In this document: positions 16,035-22,457 of the stretch, one piece after another
How the letters are laid out: every line of letters starts with the position of its first letter
Numbering within the stretch: position 1 is the stretch's first letter
NCBI GenBank assembly: GCA_015231815.1
Contig: JADGAW010000012.1
Span: 1 to 22,457, forward strand
Source: Nitrospinota bacterium
GTDB taxonomy: Bacteria; Nitrospinota_A; JADGAW01
Length of the DNA stretch: 22,457 bases
Direction of reading: 5' to 3'
Notes under the pieces: model-generated
Databases searched by the model: none
What the model saw: the letters and a program-made list of their open reading frames with translations, nothing else
Told to the model about the DNA's origin: nothing
Program-made: the position numbers and the translations under genes

Positions 16035-16337
16035 ATTTTCATTCCTGAATTAATATTGCTATAAATATAACAAAGTTTCCATATATTTAAATAGATAAAT
16101 CCTGTTTCTTGGATTTTAGACCGAAATGCAACTTTCTTTTAATTTGAATGAAAATTCTCCAAAAGGAATCTGAAAATGACTTCTATATCCTGCATTCACT
16201 TTAAATTGAACTGTTGAAAAGTTGTACTTCGATTTGGAACTCATAAAATATATGTTATGTTTAGTTGCATATGATAGAAAAAAACGTTATTATTTGTATT
16301 TTCTTGGTGAGTACATTACAAATATGAAATAATTATT
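16035..16337. other. AT-rich intergenic region between glk and the DUF6338 gene
   Basis: About 300 bases between divergent genes with A/T content higher than its surroundings. It must hold promoters for both glk (minus) and the DUF6338 gene (plus), but I cannot point to a convincing -35/-10 pair. It includes GTTGAAAAGTTG near 16211, reminiscent of the repeats at 1788-1850. A minus-strand frame of 42 codons (ATG near 16243) exists but lacks support. No RNA gene or mobile element is visible. Confidence 0.5.
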
Positions 16338-16931
16338 ATGGAATTGGAAAATATATTAAAAATAGAATATATTTTTGCATTTGCTACTTTGATTTTGCCA
16401 GGTTTTATTATTATGAAGATTGTTCGCTTAAAAGTACCTAATAAGGACTTTCTTTTAAAAGATGTTCTTTTTGAAGCATTTTCTTATAGCCTTTTGAATA
16501 TAGCTATTACTGGTTGGGTTCCTTATTTATTGATTGAAACAAAACATGAAAATTGGGCAATCTTTTCGTTAATATTTATTCTTACTGTTTCACCCGTTTT
16601 TCTTGCTTTTTGTTATATAAAACTTATTAGTTCTAAATATTTTAGAGAACATTTTGATATTCAAATCCCTACTGCATGGGATTGGTATTTCTCACAAAAA
16701 CCTAACTCATTGTTACGGGTTCATTTAAAAGACGGTACAGATATTATTGGGTATTTTGGTGGTGATTCTTACGCCACATCATATCCCAATGAAGGGTCAA
16801 TTTATTTGGAAAAGGTTTATACTATTGATAATGATGGTTTAAAATTAATAGAAAATAGTAATGGTGTTTTGATTGCAAAAGACCAATACACATCAATTGA
16901 ATTTTATATAACAGGAGAAAGTGATGGATAA
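16338..16931 (+). CDS. DUF6338-family membrane protein
   Basis: The 197-residue protein has three hydrophobic segments (~11-28, 46-66, 72-96) with a LILPGF motif in the first. A cytoplasmic-looking beta-rich domain follows. This domain shows PTAWDWYFSQ (~113-122), a DG-T-IIGYFGGDSYATSYP stretch and IYLEKVY, ending with IEFYITGES. These match my recollection of DUF6338, whose soluble part suggests an SH3-like barrel. Its function is unknown. The gene has no clear Shine-Dalgarno, is more AT-rich than its neighbours, and lies in a strand-switched island between metabolic genes, suggesting acquisition. It overlaps the next small gene by eight bases. Confidence 0.75.
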   Translation: MELENILKIEYIFAFATLILPGFIIMKIVRLKVPNKDFLLKDVLFEAFSYSLLNIAITGWVPYLLIETKHENWAIFSLIFILTVSPVFLAFCYIKLISSKYFREHFDIQIPTAWDWYFSQKPNSLLRVHLKDGTDIIGYFGGDSYATSYPNEGSIYLEKVYTIDNDGLKLIENSNGVLIAKDQYTSIEFYITGESDG

Positions 16932-17106
16932 AAGAAATTATAACCCTTTAAACGAAGGCTATACTGGTAAAAAGAAAATTAATACCTTAGGTTATTCTGG
17001 CAACCAAACAAATTCTTCTGGTGCTCCGAGAACAATACCTAATCTTCAGAGTGGAATTATTAAACCCGAACCAACCACAACCCCTAACAACACAAGAAAT
17101 AGATAG
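16924..17106 (+). CDS. Tiny Asn/Thr/Pro-rich protein with GY[ST]G repeats, partner of DUF6338
   Basis: This 60-residue protein begins at ATG 16924, five bases after AGGAGA (16913-16918). An adjacent in-frame GTG at 16921 is less well spaced. Its start overlaps the DUF6338 stop codon (ATGGATAA), so the two are probably translationally coupled. The sequence is low in complexity and likely disordered: NPLNEGYTGKKK, then LGYSG, then a tail rich in Pro, Thr and Asn. The repeated GYTG/GYSG at 12-15 and 23-26 recalls the GYQP-type repeats of tiny proteins often seen beside DUF6338 genes. That link is from memory and unverified. Its function is unknown. Confidence 0.65.
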   Translation: MDKRNYNPLNEGYTGKKKINTLGYSGNQTNSSGAPRTIPNLQSGIIKPEPTTTPNNTRNR

Positions 17107-17133
17107 AAGTTTTGAAATTAACAGGGAAATAAA

Positions 17134-18627
17134 TCAGAGAAGGCTTTTCAGGTATTGAATATCAATATTTTCTCTAAAACTGTCAGCAAGAATATTTAAA
17201 TTCCTTTCTTTAAACTCCCTAAAGTTAAATGTTTTTCTTTTCGGTAGTCCTTTTTTCTTTCTCAGGAAGTTAAGAAAACTTTCCCGCAAAGCATCATGGT
17301 TAAAGCAATCATGAAGGTATGTTCCCAGAACTGTTCCTTCTTTATTGCTCAGACCTGAAACCTTATTATCAGAGTTGGTAAAAATTTCTAATAGAGAGCT
17401 TTTGTCATTACAGTAGGACTCTCCCATGTGAATTTCATATCCGGTTACCTGAATTCCTGCTTGAAAAAAGGGGGATTTAACTGTTTCAAAGTTAATTTGT
17501 CGAAGAATTTTTTCTTTCTTGAAAACAGTCTTCATGGGGAAGAGCTCTAGACCATTTCCTGACTTTTTTGAGGATTCCACCGTCTCTTCATCAAATATTT
17601 CTCTTCCCAACATTTGAAAACCACCACAAATGCCAACGATTGTCTTCTTTTGATTATGATGCTCAATGATTTTTTTCTTTAAGCCGGTTTTTTCCAAAAA
17701 TGAAAGATCTTCAAGAGTGTTTTTTGAGCCGGGAAGAATAATACAGTCGGCATTCTCAAGTTGTGAAGGTTTCTCAACAAAGTTAACCTCAACATCTTCT
17801 TCGTGTGTTAATGCGGCAAAGTCAGTGAAGTTAGAAATTCGGGGAAGTTTAATAATAGAAAGTATAAGTTTTTTATCATTGGATACAGATTTACTTGAAA
17901 CGTTAAGGTCTTGGCTGTCTTCTGCATCAAGGTATATGCCCTTTAAATAAGGTAATACTCCAGTGACCTTTCTGTTTACCATCTGCTCAAACATCTCGAT
18001 TCCCGGTTGAAGAAGATTCTTGTCACCTCTGAACTTGTTTATCAAAAAACCTTTAACCAGCTCTTGTTCGTCTTTTTCGAGAAGATCAATTGTTCCTTTC
18101 ATCCAGGCAAAAACACCACCGCAATCAATGTCCCCAACAATTATCACGGGAGAATTCACCGCTTTGGCAATGCCCATGTTGGAGAAATCATTTTTCAGGT
18201 TAATTTCTGCCGGACTTCCTGCTCCTTCGATAACGACGATATCGAATTTCTTCTTGAGAGTATTAAAAGCGTCAATTGCAACGGGAAGCAGCTCTAATTT
18301 TTTTTTGTAATAATCAACTGCTTTCATATTGCCAACAGGTTTTCCCATTACTACAACCTGAGAAGATTTTTCTCCTGTAGGTTTCAATAAAACGGGGTTC
18401 ATTTCTACCAGAGGGTCAATGCCACACGCCTCCGCCTGAAATGCCTGTGCCCTGCCGATTTCATCTCCCGTTAATGTAACGTAAGAGTTTAACGCCATAT
18501 TTTGTGCTTTAAAGGGAGCAACACGGTAACCGTCTTGTTTGAGAACCCTGCAGAAAGCAGCAACAAGCACACTTTTTCCGACGTTGGAGCCAGTACCCTG
18601 AAACATCAAAACACCATTGTTTTTCAT
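17134..18627 (-). CDS. cobQ: Cobyric acid synthase (CbiP/CobQ)
   Basis: The 497-residue enzyme amidates four carboxylates of adenosyl-cobyrinate diamide using ATP and glutamine. The N-terminal dethiobiotin-synthetase-like domain has the P-loop GTGSNVGKS, then FKAQNMALNSYVT and NPVLLKPTG. The C-terminal class I glutamine amidotransferase has the nucleophile in GICGGFQMLG and the histidine in GTYLHDCFNH; YEIHMGES is also typical. Its ATG overlaps the stop of the upstream methyltransferase gene by one base, so they form one operon. Length is normal. No cobalamin riboswitch is visible upstream of the pair. Confidence 0.95.
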   Translation of the reverse strand: MKNNGVLMFQGTGSNVGKSVLVAAFCRVLKQDGYRVAPFKAQNMALNSYVTLTGDEIGRAQAFQAEACGIDPLVEMNPVLLKPTGEKSSQVVVMGKPVGNMKAVDYYKKKLELLPVAIDAFNTLKKKFDIVVIEGAGSPAEINLKNDFSNMGIAKAVNSPVIIVGDIDCGGVFAWMKGTIDLLEKDEQELVKGFLINKFRGDKNLLQPGIEMFEQMVNRKVTGVLPYLKGIYLDAEDSQDLNVSSKSVSNDKKLILSIIKLPRISNFTDFAALTHEEDVEVNFVEKPSQLENADCIILPGSKNTLEDLSFLEKTGLKKKIIEHHNQKKTIVGICGGFQMLGREIFDEETVESSKKSGNGLELFPMKTVFKKEKILRQINFETVKSPFFQAGIQVTGYEIHMGESYCNDKSSLLEIFTNSDNKVSGLSNKEGTVLGTYLHDCFNHDALRESFLNFLRKKKGLPKRKTFNFREFKERNLNILADSFRENIDIQYLKSLL

Positions 18628-19388
18628 TATTTTCCCTTGCGGAACATATGGGTAAAACCTTTATCGTAGAGTTTTGAGAAGGTTTCTTGCGGTTTTAGGA
18701 ATTCCCCTATAAAAATAAGAGCGGTTTTTTTTATATTATTGTCTTCCATTAGTTTTGCCAAACCAGACAGCTCTCCTTTGTATATTTTTTCTTCCTCCCA
18801 TGTAGCTTTATAGACAACAGCTATGGGTGTATCAAAGGGGTAAGAGGTTAGTAAATCCTCCTCAACCTTCTTAGCTAACGTTGCACTAAGAAATAAAACC
18901 ATACTGGAGTGATGTTGTGCCAAGCTTTTCAGGTTTTCTCTTTCTGGTACAGGAGTTCTTCCTTCACATCGTGACAAAATAACTGTTTGAGTAATTTCCG
19001 GTACGGTCAGCTCTTTTTTTAGAGAAGAAGCAGCACCAAGGAATGAGCTTACTCCGGGAATAATGTCGTACTCTATTTCCAGCCTGTCTAAATAATACAT
19101 TTGTTCGCCAATTGCTCCATATATTGAAGCATCGCCGGTATGAAGTCGAACAACTTTTTTTCCTTTTTGATACCCTTCCGATAAAACCTTTATAATTTCT
19201 TCCAGATTCATCTCGGCACTGTTGAAAACTTCAGCGTCACTTCTCCCCCAACTGAGAACTTTGGGGTTTACCAACGAACCAGCATATACAATAATATCTG
19301 CTTCCTCAACAAGCTCTTTTCCCCGTACGGTTATTAAGTCTGGTGCACCCGGACCAGCCCCTACAATGCTCAGTTTACCTTTTGTCAT
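18627..19388 (-). CDS. cobM: Precorrin-4 / cobalt-precorrin-4 C11-methyltransferase
   Basis: This SAM-dependent tetrapyrrole methylase shows KLSIVGAGPGAPDLITVRG at the start. Further motifs are ADIIVYAGSLVNP, RLHTGDASIYGAIGEQ, PGVSSFLGAAS and LSRCEGRTPVP. The last is diagnostic of CobM/CbiF, which methylates C-11 during corrin ring synthesis. I chose ATG 19388 over the upstream GTG 19406 because family members begin a few residues before the GAGPG loop; neither has a clear Shine-Dalgarno. Whether the aerobic (CobM) or anaerobic (CbiF) substrate is used cannot be told from these two genes. It is translationally linked to cobQ. Confidence 0.92.
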   Translation of the reverse strand: MTKGKLSIVGAGPGAPDLITVRGKELVEEADIIVYAGSLVNPKVLSWGRSDAEVFNSAEMNLEEIIKVLSEGYQKGKKVVRLHTGDASIYGAIGEQMYYLDRLEIEYDIIPGVSSFLGAASSLKKELTVPEITQTVILSRCEGRTPVPERENLKSLAQHHSSMVLFLSATLAKKVEEDLLTSYPFDTPIAVVYKATWEEEKIYKGELSGLAKLMEDNNIKKTALIFIGEFLKPQETFSKLYDKGFTHMFRKGK

Positions 19389-19443
19389 TTTGTACTTTAG
19401 TTTCACGTAATTGAAGGTTGCTGCTCACGATGATTTGCCAACA

Positions 19444-19472
19444 GGAGAATGTTATATAAATAATGATTCTCC
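19444..19472. repeat. Dyad symmetry GGAGAAT...ATTCTCC
   Basis: A perfect seven-base inverted repeat (19444-19450 and 19466-19472) has an inner TTAT/ATAA pairing and an AT-rich centre. It lies between divergent cobM and flagellin genes, upstream of the flagellin promoter. It has no T-run, so it is more like an operator than a terminator. No regulator is recognised. Confidence 0.35.
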
Positions 19473-19523
19473 CCATCCATAAGGCTATCTTATGATGTCC
19501 ACATTAAATTTCATAAAAAAATG

Positions 19524-19550
19524 TTAAGTTATTTTTCTTCTATCCGAAAC
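19524..19550 (+). promoter_or_regulatory. Sigma-28 (FliA)-type promoter of flagellin
   Basis: TTAAGTTA (19524-19531), an exact 11-base spacer and TCCGAAAC (19543-19550) compare with the consensus TAAAGTTT-N11-GCCGATAA. Matches are 6/8 and 5/8, and the CCGA core is intact. A late-class flagellin gene is the expected target. Transcription would begin near 19557, giving a leader of ~145 bases. Confidence 0.55.
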
Positions 19551-19588
19551 ATTAGGTGAAGAAATAATTAACTAAACAAAAATTAGAG

Positions 19589-19698
19589 TAAAGGAGGTGA
19601 ACAGTAAAAAGCGTACTATTTTATCCTAAATTCACCGATGCAAGGATGCATCACGGGATAGAAATTTAACTTTATTAATTTATTTTCACGGAGGAAAA
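19589..19698 (+). promoter_or_regulatory. Flagellin 5' leader: orphan strong SD, CsrA-like hairpin, and true RBS
   Basis: Three elements are in order. TAAAGGAGGTGA (19589-19600) contains ten bases matching the anti-Shine-Dalgarno, yet no plausible gene follows. A hairpin at 19637-19652 (GATGCA, loop AGGA, TGCATC) can be extended by TATCC (19622-19626) with GGATA (19656-19660). The real ribosome site GGAGG (19690-19694) lies eight bases before the flagellin ATG. ANGGA motifs, the CsrA core, occur in all three: 19591-19595, 19642-19646 and 19688-19692. Confidence 0.5.
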
Positions 19699-19702
19699 TA
19701 AA

Positions 19703-20557
19703 ATGCCAGGATTAAGAATATACAATAACATTTACTCTCTGAACTCACAGAGACAATTGGGACTTAACACTACAAGTCTCGGTGATTCACTTTCAAAACT
19801 GTCTTCAGGTTTGAGGGTTAACTCAGCAAAAGATGATGCTGCTGCTATGGCGGTATCTACGAACTTAAGAGCTGATATTGCTTCAATGGAACAGGCAATC
19901 AGGAACACAAACGATAGTGTTTCCCTGTTGGCGGTTACAGAAGGTGCTTTATCAGAAACATCGTTAATGCTTGTTCGTATGAGAGAGCTTTCGATGGAAG
20001 CTGCTACAACGCTTCTTACATCAGGTCAAAGGTCTAGTGTTAACAACGAGTATTCTAACCTTATGTCTGAGATCACCAGGATGTCACTTACCACTGAGTT
20101 TAATGGTCAGTTACTCCTGAACGGTTCTTTGTCATCAGCTGCTGCAACTACCCTGAACGTACAGGTGGGTATTGATAACTCATCTTCAAGTAGAATTAAC
20201 TTGAACAGCAGTGTTGATTTAACCAACATGGATGTTACTTCACTTGGACTTGATGTTACATCAATTACAACAGCCGATTCTGCGCAATCAGCTATTACAA
20301 TAATTGATGCAGCTATTAATACGGTGTCTGTTGGTCGAGGTAATATCGGTGCTGTACAGAACAGGCTTGAAAGAACCATCACCAACCTTGAGATTGCAGT
20401 TGAGAACACAAGTGCTGCGGATTCTCGATTAAGGGATGCTGACATGGCTAAAGAGATTTCCATCTTTACCAGAAACCAGATACTTGTTCAATCAAGTACT
20501 GCGATGTTGAGTCAGGCGAACTTAATTCCGCAATCAGTTCTCCAACTTCTTCAGTAA
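19703..20557 (+). CDS. fliC: Flagellin
   Basis: The 284-residue filament subunit has the N-terminal D0/D1 region (NNIYSLNSQRQL, KLSSGLRVNSAKDDAAAMAV, RMRELSMEAAT) and the C-terminal D1/D0 region (GAVQNRLERTITNL, ADSRLRDADMAKEIS, AMLSQANLIPQSVLQLLQ). The middle (~140-200) is short and Ser/Thr/Asn-rich, so the variable D2/D3 domains are essentially absent. No signal peptide is expected because flagellin leaves by the flagellar export system. GGAGG lies eight bases before the ATG. No other flagellar genes are nearby. It has its own FliA-type promoter and a strong terminator, so it is a single-gene transcription unit. Confidence 0.95.
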   Translation: MPGLRIYNNIYSLNSQRQLGLNTTSLGDSLSKLSSGLRVNSAKDDAAAMAVSTNLRADIASMEQAIRNTNDSVSLLAVTEGALSETSLMLVRMRELSMEAATTLLTSGQRSSVNNEYSNLMSEITRMSLTTEFNGQLLLNGSLSSAAATTLNVQVGIDNSSSSRINLNSSVDLTNMDVTSLGLDVTSITTADSAQSAITIIDAAINTVSVGRGNIGAVQNRLERTITNLEIAVENTSAADSRLRDADMAKEISIFTRNQILVQSSTAMLSQANLIPQSVLQLLQ

Positions 20558-20569
20558 GATAGTTTTCTC

Positions 20570-20610
20570 AAATACCCGGTTCATCTTCGGATGGATCGGG
20601 TATTTTTTTT
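20570..20610 (+). terminator. Strong intrinsic terminator of flagellin
   Basis: AAATACCCGGTTCATC and GATGGATCGGGTATTT form a 16-pair stem with two G-U pairs, closed by a stable C(TTCG)G tetraloop and followed by a run of eight T. It starts 13 bases after the stop codon. The T-run touches the stop codon of the convergent DUF502 gene. Confidence 0.93.
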
Positions 20611-21286
20611 ATATTCCCTTTTCCATCCTGATTTTTTTTATTTCCTCAATACTTATAGCAGGGTTTACCAATCCGGCTGAAATAACCAACTTCATTCCTT
20701 CTTCAACACTCATTATTAGAGGTGTTATTTCCTGTTCCGGAACAAATAAAAGGTAGCCTGAGGTGGGGTTTGGGGTGGTGGGGACAAATACCGTCAAAAC
20801 CTTCTTTCCGGTTACGAGTTGAATTTCTCCTTCTGTTTCTGAAGTAACAAATGCAATTGCATAAGAATCCTTTTTGGGAAATTCAATGAGAACAACTCTT
20901 CTAAAAGATGTATTGTCGGTTTTTGTAATGGAATCAATAACATGTTTGGCACTTCCATAAAGGGAACTGACAAAGGGAATTTTTTTTACAATAAATTCCC
21001 CAAGGGCAACGATTTTTCTTCCCAGATATATTCTCGTTAAAATACCCGTAAGAAATAAAATAATGAGGGTTGCAACAACACCAAGCCCTGGAGCACGGTA
21101 ATCTGCAGTAATGTCAGCCCCAAAAAAAATAAGTACTTGGGTTGCCGTTGGAGAAAGCATCCCGTCCAACTTTGTAAAAAGAAAAATCAGGATGAAGATG
21201 GTAAAGGAGATGGGAAGCAGTAAAAATAAACCGGCAAGGATTATATTTTTAATTTCGGTAAAGAGAAAATGGAGTTTCTTTTTCAT
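20609..21286 (-). CDS. DUF502 family membrane protein
   Basis: The 225-residue protein has two strong membrane segments (~13-36 and ~66-88) and a soluble C-terminal domain. DUF502 hallmarks are PFVSSLYGSAKHVID, VFVPTTPNPTSGYLLFVP, MSVEEGMKLVISAG and the opening motif LLLPISFTIFI. The family is widespread in bacteria and also known in plants, with no settled function; a link to envelope homeostasis is only conjecture. It follows mdh on the same strand with a 75-base gap and could be co-transcribed. No clear Shine-Dalgarno precedes the ATG. Its stop codon abuts the flagellin terminator. Confidence 0.9.
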   Translation of the reverse strand: MKKKLHFLFTEIKNIILAGLFLLLPISFTIFILIFLFTKLDGMLSPTATQVLIFFGADITADYRAPGLGVVATLIILFLTGILTRIYLGRKIVALGEFIVKKIPFVSSLYGSAKHVIDSITKTDNTSFRRVVLIEFPKKDSYAIAFVTSETEGEIQLVTGKKVLTVFVPTTPNPTSGYLLFVPEQEITPLIMSVEEGMKLVISAGLVNPAISIEEIKKIRMEKGI

Positions 21287-21361
21287 AAAGGAAAGAGGTT
21301 AGTTAACGCAATAAAACGCAAAAATAGTAACAAAAAATAATCTTCCCCTTGAACAAATACC

Positions 21362-22306
21362 TTAACGCTCGCTCATATTAATCTTATGCATTGCATCCAT
21401 ATTATCTTTAACGGAGGCTGCAGAATCTTTTAAGGCTTCAAGTTCTTCTTCTGTAAGATTAAGTTCAATAATTTTCTCTACACCATTTTTTCCTAAAATA
21501 ACGGGAACACCAAGAAAAACACCACTAATACCATATTCTCCTTCAAGATATACAGCGCAGGGAAGTTTCTTTTTCAGATCTTTAAGAATTGCCTCAACCA
21601 TGACGGTTATTGATATACCTGGCGCATAATATGCTGAACCTGTTTTAAGAAGCTTTACAATTTCACCGCCTCCCACTTTTGTTCTTTCGCCAATTTCATC
21701 AATTTTTTCCTTTGGAAGAAGCTCTGTAATTGGAATTCCATTTACGGTGGTAAAACGGGGAATAGGAAGCATCTTATCTCCATGAATTCCCAAAACCATG
21801 CCCTGAACATCTCCTGGTGAAGCGTCAAGCTCTTCAGCGAGAAATGTTCGGTATCGTGCTGAGTCAAGAACTCCGGCCATTCCAATAAGTCTGTTTTTAG
21901 GAAAACCGCTAAACTCCATTGCAAGGTTTACCATGACATCAAGGGGGTTCGTAACAACAATTAAGATACAATTTGGAGAGTACTTTACAATTTCATTGGT
22001 AACACTTTCTGTAATCTTTGCATTTACTGATAAAAGGTCGTCACGTGACATTCCAGGTTTTCTGGGTAAACCAGCAGTAACAACAACAACATCTGAATTT
22101 GCTGTATCTTTATAATCGTTTGTTCCGGTAATTTTTGAATTAAAGTTACATATAGGTGCCATTTGCATCATATCCAGAGCTTTTCCCTGGGGAGTGCCTT
22201 CAACAATATCAATGAGAACAATATCTGCTATATCTTTTAATGCAAGGGTAATAGCTGCTGTTGCTCCAACATGGCCTGCTCCGACAATCGTTACTTTTTT
22301 TTCCAT
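21362..22306 (-). CDS. mdh: Malate dehydrogenase (LDH-like type)
   Basis: The 314-residue enzyme interconverts malate and oxaloacetate with NAD in the citric acid cycle. It has the nucleotide loop IVGAGHVGA, the acidic VLIDIVEG that selects NAD, and the mobile loop GLPRKPGMSRDDLL. Arginine at the specificity position of that loop marks malate rather than lactate use. TNPLDVM follows, with the catalytic histidine in GIHGDKM; family members usually have GGHGD, so the isoleucine is unusual but leaves the His-Asp relay intact. Length is normal. No obvious ribosome site is seen. A weak TATAAT on the minus strand at 22371-22376 could be its promoter. Confidence 0.93.
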   Translation of the reverse strand: MEKKVTIVGAGHVGATAAITLALKDIADIVLIDIVEGTPQGKALDMMQMAPICNFNSKITGTNDYKDTANSDVVVVTAGLPRKPGMSRDDLLSVNAKITESVTNEIVKYSPNCILIVVTNPLDVMVNLAMEFSGFPKNRLIGMAGVLDSARYRTFLAEELDASPGDVQGMVLGIHGDKMLPIPRFTTVNGIPITELLPKEKIDEIGERTKVGGGEIVKLLKTGSAYYAPGISITVMVEAILKDLKKKLPCAVYLEGEYGISGVFLGVPVILGKNGVEKIIELNLTEEELEALKDSAASVKDNMDAMHKINMSER

Positions 22307-22370
22307 GAGAATATAATTTAAGTTTACAAACTGGTAGGGTGAAGAACCCCATATTTTTGAAAAGCTGGTT

Positions 22371-22376
22371 ATTATA
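22371..22376 (-). promoter_or_regulatory. Possible -10 element upstream of mdh
   Basis: A perfect TATAAT on the minus strand lies about 65 bases before the mdh start. No -35 of quality is seen 16-18 bases upstream, and the surroundings are so AT-rich that a chance match is easy. Confidence 0.25.
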
Positions 22377-22457
22377 AAAAAAATGCTTAATAAAAGATAG
22401 TTTTAATCTCTTTTTCATAAAGAGCTTATCTGAAATTTACATAATAAACTAAAAAGT

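Noticed and set aside
16113..16243. Small minus-strand frame of 42 codons before the DUF6338 gene
   Set aside because: No ribosome site, AT-rich region where such frames arise by chance, no recognisable motif.
16035..17133. Insertion sequence or integrated element around the DUF6338 island
   Set aside because: No transposase, terminal inverted repeats, tRNA target or target duplication could be found; only composition and strand switch suggest transfer.
19389..19702. Cobalamin riboswitch upstream of cobM/cobQ
   Set aside because: No sequence like the B12 box or its complement, and the region is mostly taken up by the flagellin promoter and leader.
20107..20463. 118-codon antisense frame inside flagellin
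   Set aside because: Shadow of the repetitive Ser/Thr-rich flagellin coding sequence; no independent support.
22406..22426. Hairpin CTCTTT...AAAGAG upstream of mdh as a terminator
   Set aside because: Six A/T-rich pairs only and no adjacent T-run in either direction.

Overview
This is a low-GC (roughly 35-40 % by eye) bacterial chromosome segment with tight coding. It suggests a motile, Gram-negative-type bacterium: it has flagellin, soluble two-component proteins, cobalamin (B12) genes and a lactate-dehydrogenase-like malate dehydrogenase. The gene order rpsF-ssb-rpsR-DUF2232-rplI is shared by several deep lineages (deltaproteobacterial-like groups, Firmicutes and others), so I cannot name the phylum. 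I see no tRNA, rRNA, CRISPR array, transposase or integrase.

Layout. 1-1778 (minus, runs off the left edge): one long open frame joining a group-1 glycosyltransferase, a membrane segment and a DUF218/YdcF-like domain. 1779-2016: divergent regulatory region with degenerate repeats, a good extended -10 promoter and a structured rpsF leader. 2017-5925: ribosomal operon rpsF-ssb-rpsR-DUF2232-rplI, followed on the same strand by a PP-loop tRNA-thiolation-like enzyme and an FmdB-type zinc ribbon. 5938-9597: three soluble signalling proteins (REC-histidine kinase, REC-TPR, short histidine kinase). 9625-11130: threonine dehydratase. 11299-13719: a YfhO-like polytopic membrane protein. 13737-16034 (minus): transaldolase and glucokinase. 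16035-17106: a small AT-rich accessory island with a DUF6338 membrane protein and an overlapping tiny GY[ST]G protein. 17134-19388 (minus): cobyric acid synthase and precorrin-4 methyltransferase. 19407-20610: flagellin with a FliA-type promoter, an elaborate 5' leader and a strong terminator. 20609-22306 (minus): DUF502 membrane protein and malate dehydrogenase.

How the genes fit together. The ribosomal operon couples translation proteins, single-stranded DNA-binding protein and a likely tRNA sulfuration enzyme. The kinase and response-regulator genes carry no transmembrane sensors and probably form a cytoplasmic relay. Transaldolase, glucokinase and malate dehydrogenase are central carbon metabolism. 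The most interesting items are the glycosyltransferase-DUF218 fusion, the flagellin leader (a hairpin displaying a near-consensus CsrA site plus an orphan perfect Shine-Dalgarno sequence), the DUF6338/small-protein pair, and the rpsF leader that can hide its own Shine-Dalgarno sequence. Many genes here have no recognisable Shine-Dalgarno sequence, so several start sites are tentative.
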